Source: Emmonsiellopsis sp. PD_33
Taxonomy: Eukaryota > Ascomycota > Eurotiomycetes > Onygenales > Ajellomycetaceae
Direction of reading: 5' to 3'
Length of the DNA stretch: 64,000 nt
NCBI GenBank assembly: GCA_032988165.1
Contig: JANTQF010000036.1
Span: forward strand, 1-64,000
Shown piece by piece: positions 59,237-64,000 of this stretch; within the stretch, counting starts at the first letter, position 1; every line of letters starts with the position of its first letter. Under the pieces are notes generated by a model, which worked only from the letters and a program-made list of their open reading frames with translations, was not told the origin of the DNA and ran no database searches. A program made the translations under genes and the position numbers.

Positions 59237-59887
59237 ATGTCTCTCAAACGCAAGGCTTCCTTCTCCACCATCACCTCTCCCAACAGCTACTCAACCTACA
59301 ACAATCCCACCGCCCCAATCCCCTTCCTGGCCGGCGCAACCATCACAATCGACGAGCCTCCACGACACCTCCACAGCCGGACGCGAAAGCGCTTCCGCAA
59401 CGACCGCCCAGATGACCAGACGATATTCAGTGAGCAGCATTGCACATCCTCCTCGTATCTCACAGTCAACTAACCAACAATCCTAGATAAAACTCTCCAT
59501 TGGCTCTTCTCCGCTCAAAAGAAACACCAGCACAATACCCTCCCAACATCACCCGACGACAGCGCTGCCTCGGAAGAACCATCCCCCTTCCAATCCTCCA
59601 CCCCAGACCCAAACCAACAGACGCTGCGGAAGTTCTTCCAGCCAGTCCAGCCTTCGCCAAAGCAGCAATTCGCCAACCAGTCCACAACCCAGCTGGCGAG
59701 TAACATGTCCATAGCCCAGCCGCAGTCTGGGTGGGCAGGTAGTAACGCGCATTCTCAGTCAGGATCGTCTAGTTTGGTGTCTGGAGGTATGGATGTTGAT
59801 ATGGACATGGATATGGGATGTGCTGGGGATAGTTCCATGCAGGTCATGTATGAGAAGAGATGGGTTGGGGGAATTGGGTGGATATGA
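59237..59887 (+). CDS. small nuclear-type protein with a PCNA-binding (PIP) box
   Basis: Exons 59237-59429 and 59487-59887 (57-nt intron, GTGAGC, branch CTAACC, acceptor CTAG) give 197 residues. The start is MSLKRKASFSTITSPNS. A basic cluster SRTRKRFRNDR (about 47-57) looks like a nuclear localisation signal. A conserved-looking KTLHWLFSAQKK segment follows. At 108-115 the sequence QQTLRKFF fits the PIP-box consensus Q-x-x-(L/I/M)-x-x-(F/Y)-(F/Y) exactly, followed by QPVQPSPKQQ. The rest is disordered Ser/Gln/Met-Asp-rich sequence. Exact PIP boxes usually mark proteins that bind the PCNA clamp in replication or repair. I do not recognise a named family, and the role is an inference from the motif. 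Confidence 0.75.
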
Positions 59888-61060
59888 TATCCTTATTTAT
59901 TGATTTGATCGTATTTTTCTCTGATTTGCCTGCTGTCGTATTCTATTGGCGTTTGCATTTGCTGTTCCACGAGATTTTTTTGGATTTTTGGCGGTTTCAT
60001 CGAGACTTTTCCTCCCCTGCTGTTCTTTTAGCGGTTGTCCGCAAGCCCGTGCTGGCTTTATATTCCCTAGAAGGGACAATTGATGTTTTGGCGCCTGTTG
60101 ATTCCTTTTTAGTTGTGTTTCTGTTTTCATGGTGGATTGCTGGCTTTTGCGTGTGCTGTTTGATATACCTGAGACTTCGACATGATTGAGGCTCAAAGAT
60201 AAATCATATACAAATTCACCCCTGCTAATATAGAGCAGTTCGAAATCAGTGCAATTCAGTCATCCAATGTGTGATATCAGGACCACTGCTTTCCTTCATG
60301 CCCACCCTGATCTCCCCCAGAACAGGGATATCAACCTGGCCGACCAGCATAGGCCTCGGACAAGATATCAAGAAACAGACGGAGGCGCAGTGGGGTGTCT
60401 TGTCGTCTGGGATTCAAGATGGGAGACAAGACCCTTTTTGGTATTTAGCCATAGCTGTGGTCTAGGGAAGTAGAAGATAGATATGACAAGGTGATCAGAG
60501 TTGTTCCAAGAGAATATTTAATAAATGATATAGCGGCTGGTTGTGTCATCGGGCAGCAGCGGAGGCCAGTTCGCCGCCAAGAGATATTCATCTGCCAGAT
60601 CGCTCAACCTCACCTCGTCTCGTCTTGATATTTAGCCGGTCTGACTGCGATTCCTCCAGCTTCAATCCCCCCATCTCACTGTTTTCCCTGTCCCACCGCC
60701 GTATCTCTTGTCTCCGTCGTGGCGCGGGCAAATTGTCTGCACGTGCTGGTGCTGAGCTAGCCAGCTATCCAACCTACTTAACGGTCAACGTCAACCCTCG
60801 CCCAAAAGAAAGTTTCACCACCACCAAACATCATGACGCCGCCATCATGAACCTTCCAATTCGCCGCTCCACTTCATAGCAAACACCTGCGAAGACCAAC
60901 AACCATTCTCTGCTTTCCCCCACCCGTTCACCGGCGTACTCCTCCCCTGCCACGGCCGTGTCACCCTCCGTCTGCTCCCCAACCTCACGTCTCCTCCCTC
61001 CCTCCAACCCGATAACGGCCCCCCAACCAACATCTCCCCGGACTCCGCAGTTGGGTAGCT
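59888..61060. other. intergenic region and AP180 leader
   Basis: The 3' region of the previous gene lies at 59888-60250. 60540-61060 is a C/T-rich plus-strand leader, as expected before the adaptor gene. The frames 59860-60189 and 60249-60473 show no domain character. No gene supported. Confidence 0.55.
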
Positions 61061-63246
61061 ATGCCTAGCGCAAGTTTCGAGAAGTCCGTGAAGGGGGCAA
61101 CCAAAACAAAAGTCAGTGCGCCAGCAGTAGCCCACCTCCACCTCCCTCCCCCTCTCTTCCTCTCCATTCATCCCCCCTCCCCCTTTTATAACGAAGACAA
61201 AACCCGCCGTTCTACCCTAACCCATACCAACTCACCCATAACAAAACAGAATGCCGCCCCGAAATCCAAATACATCGAACACATCCTCACCGCCACGTAC
61301 AGCGAGGCCGGCGTCGCGGAGATCTTCCGAACACTCCAGTACCGCCTGCGGGATTCAACATGGACAATTGTCTTCAAGTCGCTGATTGTCATTCACATGA
61401 TGGTCCGCGAGGGCTCAGCTGGCGCGGCGCTGAAGTATCTTTCGCAGAACCCAAGGAAACTGGCGATTACGAGTATATCTGAGGGTACGTGCTTGGCTGT
61501 TGCGATTCCCGTCGGAGATGCGGCGGAGAGCGGAATACAGAGATGTTTTGGCTTTTGGCGGTATGCTGACAGATCTTGTTGCTATAGTCCAGGCGCAAGG
61601 CGCAAATATATGGCGATACTCCGAGTATCTCATTTCGCGATCGAGCGCATATGCGGAAACGCGGACGGATTACGTGCGTGGCGGCCAGGGACGGCTAAAA
61701 CGGCTGACTGTCAATAAGGGCCTTCTGCGGGAGACGGAGATTGTGCAGAAGCAGATTCATGCGCTGCTGAAGTGTGGTGTAGGTTATAGAATGCGCTGGT
61801 TTAGTATCTTGGGATATGCGCTGACTACTTTTTTCTAGGTGCTAATGGACGATCCAGAGAATGAGATTAATTTAACAGCTTTTCGACTGTTGACGTTGGA
61901 TTTGCTGACGCTGTATTCTGTTATGAATGAGGGAACTATTAATGTGCTAGGTGGGTGACAGTTTAACCTATGATTGGATGCGTAATTCTAACGGATTTGT
62001 CTGTATAGAACACTACTTTGAAATGTCACGCCCTGATAGCGAACGCGCCTTGAAAATATACAAACGGTTCAGTGCGCAAACAGAAGAAGTAGTACGCTTC
62101 CTACGTATCGCGCGGCAGTTCGAAAGCGCTACGAGATTAGAAATACCAAATTTGAAACACGCATCGACGGACCTGACCAAGCTACTCGAGGACGACCTGA
62201 ACGATCCGGATTTTGCCCAACGACGGCGAGAATACCGTGCCGAGAAATTTGGGACGAAGAGTGAAAAGGCGGAGAACGGAGTAACTCGAAGTAGATCGAC
62301 GTCCGCGCCGCAGAAACAGACCTCTAAACCCACTACCGTCCAGCCGACCGCGCCAAAAATCGAGGTTGGCGGATCAGGCCCCGATCTGCTCGACCTTTTA
62401 GATGACCCTATTCAGCCGGCCCAGCAGCCAATAGGCCAGCAGCAATTTAACCCCCAAAATAATATGCAATTCCAGCAACAGCAGTTTCAACAGATGGGTT
62501 TCCAACCGCAGCAAACTGGATTCGTCCAGCAGAATAATTTCCAGCAACCACAACAACTTATGCAACCAGGCCTCAACCAACAGCAGACCGGCTATGGCGG
62601 GCAATCCAATCCCAATCCTTTTGGCCAAACGCAACCACAACCGCAACTCCAGCCGCTCCAACCAGACCACACCGGCGCCGGATTCGGCGGCTACACGCCC
62701 CAACCGCAACAGCACAACTTCCAAACACCCCTCCCAAGCATCCCACAGAACGGCGTCGCCTCCTTCCAACAACCCATGCACACGGGCGGTGGCCGCCCCA
62801 ACAACCCCTTCCGCCAATCCATGCTCCCGCCCCCAGACAACATGACCCTCCCCCCCCCCCCCCCCGCCTCCCCCTTAACCCGCCAAAACACCAACCCCTT
62901 CGCCAAACGCCTCACAATGCAACAGATCCCCCAATTCACCACAGGCGGCCCATCACCCTTCTCCTCCCAACCACCAGCACAAACCCAAACCCCGCCTCCA
63001 CTCCAACCGCAGCGGACCGGGACGAACCCCTTCTCACGCCCACAGACAGCTCCCGGTTTGCAGCCGCCCGCAGCGGCCCCGCTTCGGCCGAATCCAACAG
63101 GAAGCACGAATCCGTTCCGGCAGAGCCAGTTTATCAACCAGAACACGGGGCAGGGGTGGCAGGCTGGCGGGGTACAGGGGACGATGGGGGGATTGGAGAA
63201 TTTAGAGACGGTGCCGGTGTTTCCGAGACCGGGGCAGATGGCGTGA
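61061..63246 (+). CDS. AP180/CALM-type clathrin adaptor with ANTH domain
   Basis: Five exons (61061-61111, 61250-61484, 61588-61778, 61839-61950, 62009-63246) join in phase to 608 residues. The ANTH phosphoinositide site is formed across intron 1: SVKGATKTK then APKSKYIEHIL, matching the K-A-T-x-P-K-x-K-(H/Y) pattern. WRYSEYLISRS, ENEINLTAFRLLTLDLLTLY, INVLEHYFEMS and YKRFSAQTEEVVRF complete the domain (to about 275). Then come a clathrin-box-like DLLDLLDD (322-329) and a Gln/Pro-rich tail with five NPF motifs for EH-domain proteins. These adaptors bind PI(4,5)P2 and clathrin at the plasma membrane and sort cargo such as v-SNAREs into endocytic vesicles. A C16-type run at about 62851-62866 encodes a polyproline stretch. 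It is the orthologue type of yeast YAP1801/YAP1802. Confidence 0.94.
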
Positions 63247-64000
63247 GTGTGAATGTGAATGTAACTGGGTGCGGGGTGGTAATTTATAAAGGTAGATATG
63301 AAAGAGGCGGCGCGAGGGGGAGATGAAAGAGGGAGTCCTGGAGACCTGTGTGATTTTGCGATTGCATTTGTGTTTGTGTTTGTTAATCTGATTGACTGAA
63401 CGGAGTTATTTTCCTATTTTGCCCCTTTTTTCCTTCTTCTTCTTCTTATTCTTATCTTGCGCATAATCATTATCCCTTCCCATCCCGCCAACACCATCTA
63501 TTCTATTCTATTCTATTCTATCCTATCCTATCCTATATCATCCATCTTCTTTTCTTGTCCTTATTCTCCGTTTCGCCCGCTGTGTTTTTCAAAGTAGTTT
63601 GATTTGGGACGTTTATCTAGGTATGTATGTATGTAGCACTGCCTGTTTGCCTGTTTGTTGCATTGGGAGTTTTACTCCGCGTTTTTGTCTTTCATGTTTC
63701 TGTTTCTTTCTTTCTTTCTTTCTTTGCGCTTCTCTTGGTTCGCATTCTGATGTAGACAGACAGTACGGAGTAGTGAGCTAATATATCCTATCCCATCCTA
63801 TTTTTCCTTTCCTGGAGGGAGTTGGTGATTGGGTTGTTCTTTGTGGTGGGTGGGGTTTGGTCAGTACGGCTTTCATGCGCTTATTGATTTATTCTGTAGA
63901 CAACTGGTGAAAGAGGGATCATCCATTTCCACGCCTCTTATCTTTGTTTTACTCAAAGGATACATGTAGAGTGTCCAGGAGGGCTGTGGTTGGTTACATA
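63247..64000. other. 3' region of the AP180 gene and right edge
   Basis: T-rich downstream DNA with TTCTA/TCCTA pentanucleotide repeats (63497-63536), a TTTC run (63706-63725) and a TACGGAGTA word at 63764. The only ATG frame here is hydrophobic and low in complexity. No gene supported up to the window edge. Confidence 0.6.
63497..63536. repeat. TTCTA/TCCTA pentanucleotide repeat
   Basis: Eight consecutive 5-nt units, the first five TTCTA-like and the last three TCCTA-like, about 250 nt after the AP180 stop, within the probable 3' UTR. Confidence 0.85.

Overview
The window is nuclear DNA of a filamentous ascomycete, most likely of the order Eurotiales (Aspergillus/Penicillium type). Genes lie on both strands and are split by short introns of about 47-140 nt with GT..AG ends and CTAAC/CTGAC-like branch sites. 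Leaders are pyrimidine rich. Fungal marker families are present: HsbA/Mp1-type mannoprotein, DUF6604, Zn2Cys6 regulator, NACHT-STAND protein, CALM/AP180 adaptor. No tRNA, rRNA, CRISPR array or intact transposon was seen. Intron borders were placed by eye from splice consensus, reading phase and protein-family continuity, and every spliced model listed keeps phase.

Layout. 1-7849 is a very long gene-poor region ahead of a G1/S cyclin gene (7850-9160). A previously hidden small two-exon gene (10552-11053, minus) is divergent from an SRPK-like kinase gene (11368-12914). A decayed tandem copy of the kinase 3' half follows (about 12940-13665). Next come an acyltransferase-3 membrane protein (14300-15779) and a 67-aa basic protein (18229-18532, minus). 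From 18.5 to 28 kb there is mostly decayed sequence, including a clear pseudogene of an aminoglycoside-phosphotransferase-like family (24090-25530, minus). 28-38 kb carries a GPI-type cell wall protein (HsbA/Mp1 family), a degenerate SAR1-like GTPase, the ribosome-biogenesis WD40 protein UTP4 and an F-box protein.

38-46.4 kb is a minus-strand group: an HNH-domain gene with an apparent 4-bp duplication frameshift, PNG1 (a peptide:N-glycanase homologue lacking the catalytic Cys and His) and a DUF6604 gene with an apparent 1-nt frameshift. 46.4-49.5 kb is another decayed stretch with a few small ORFs. Then come a Zn2Cys6 regulator, convergent with a divergent paralogue of the complex I subunit NDUFS7/PSST, a NACHT-STAND protein without C-terminal repeats, a MEMO1 homologue, a small nuclear-type protein with a perfect PCNA-interaction box, and the endocytic adaptor AP180/YAP180.

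Housekeeping genes (cyclin, UTP4, MEMO1, AP180, PNG1) alternate with lineage-specific or degenerate copies (kinase relic, APH pseudogene, SAR1-like, NDUFS7-like, HNH, DUF6604). I see no biosynthetic cluster. The most interesting signals are: hallmark-residue loss in the SAR1-like GTPase; the NDUFS7 paralogue with palindromic sites upstream; the PIP-box protein; the repeat-less NLR-like protein; and the paired CGG-N4-CCG palindromes before MEMO1.
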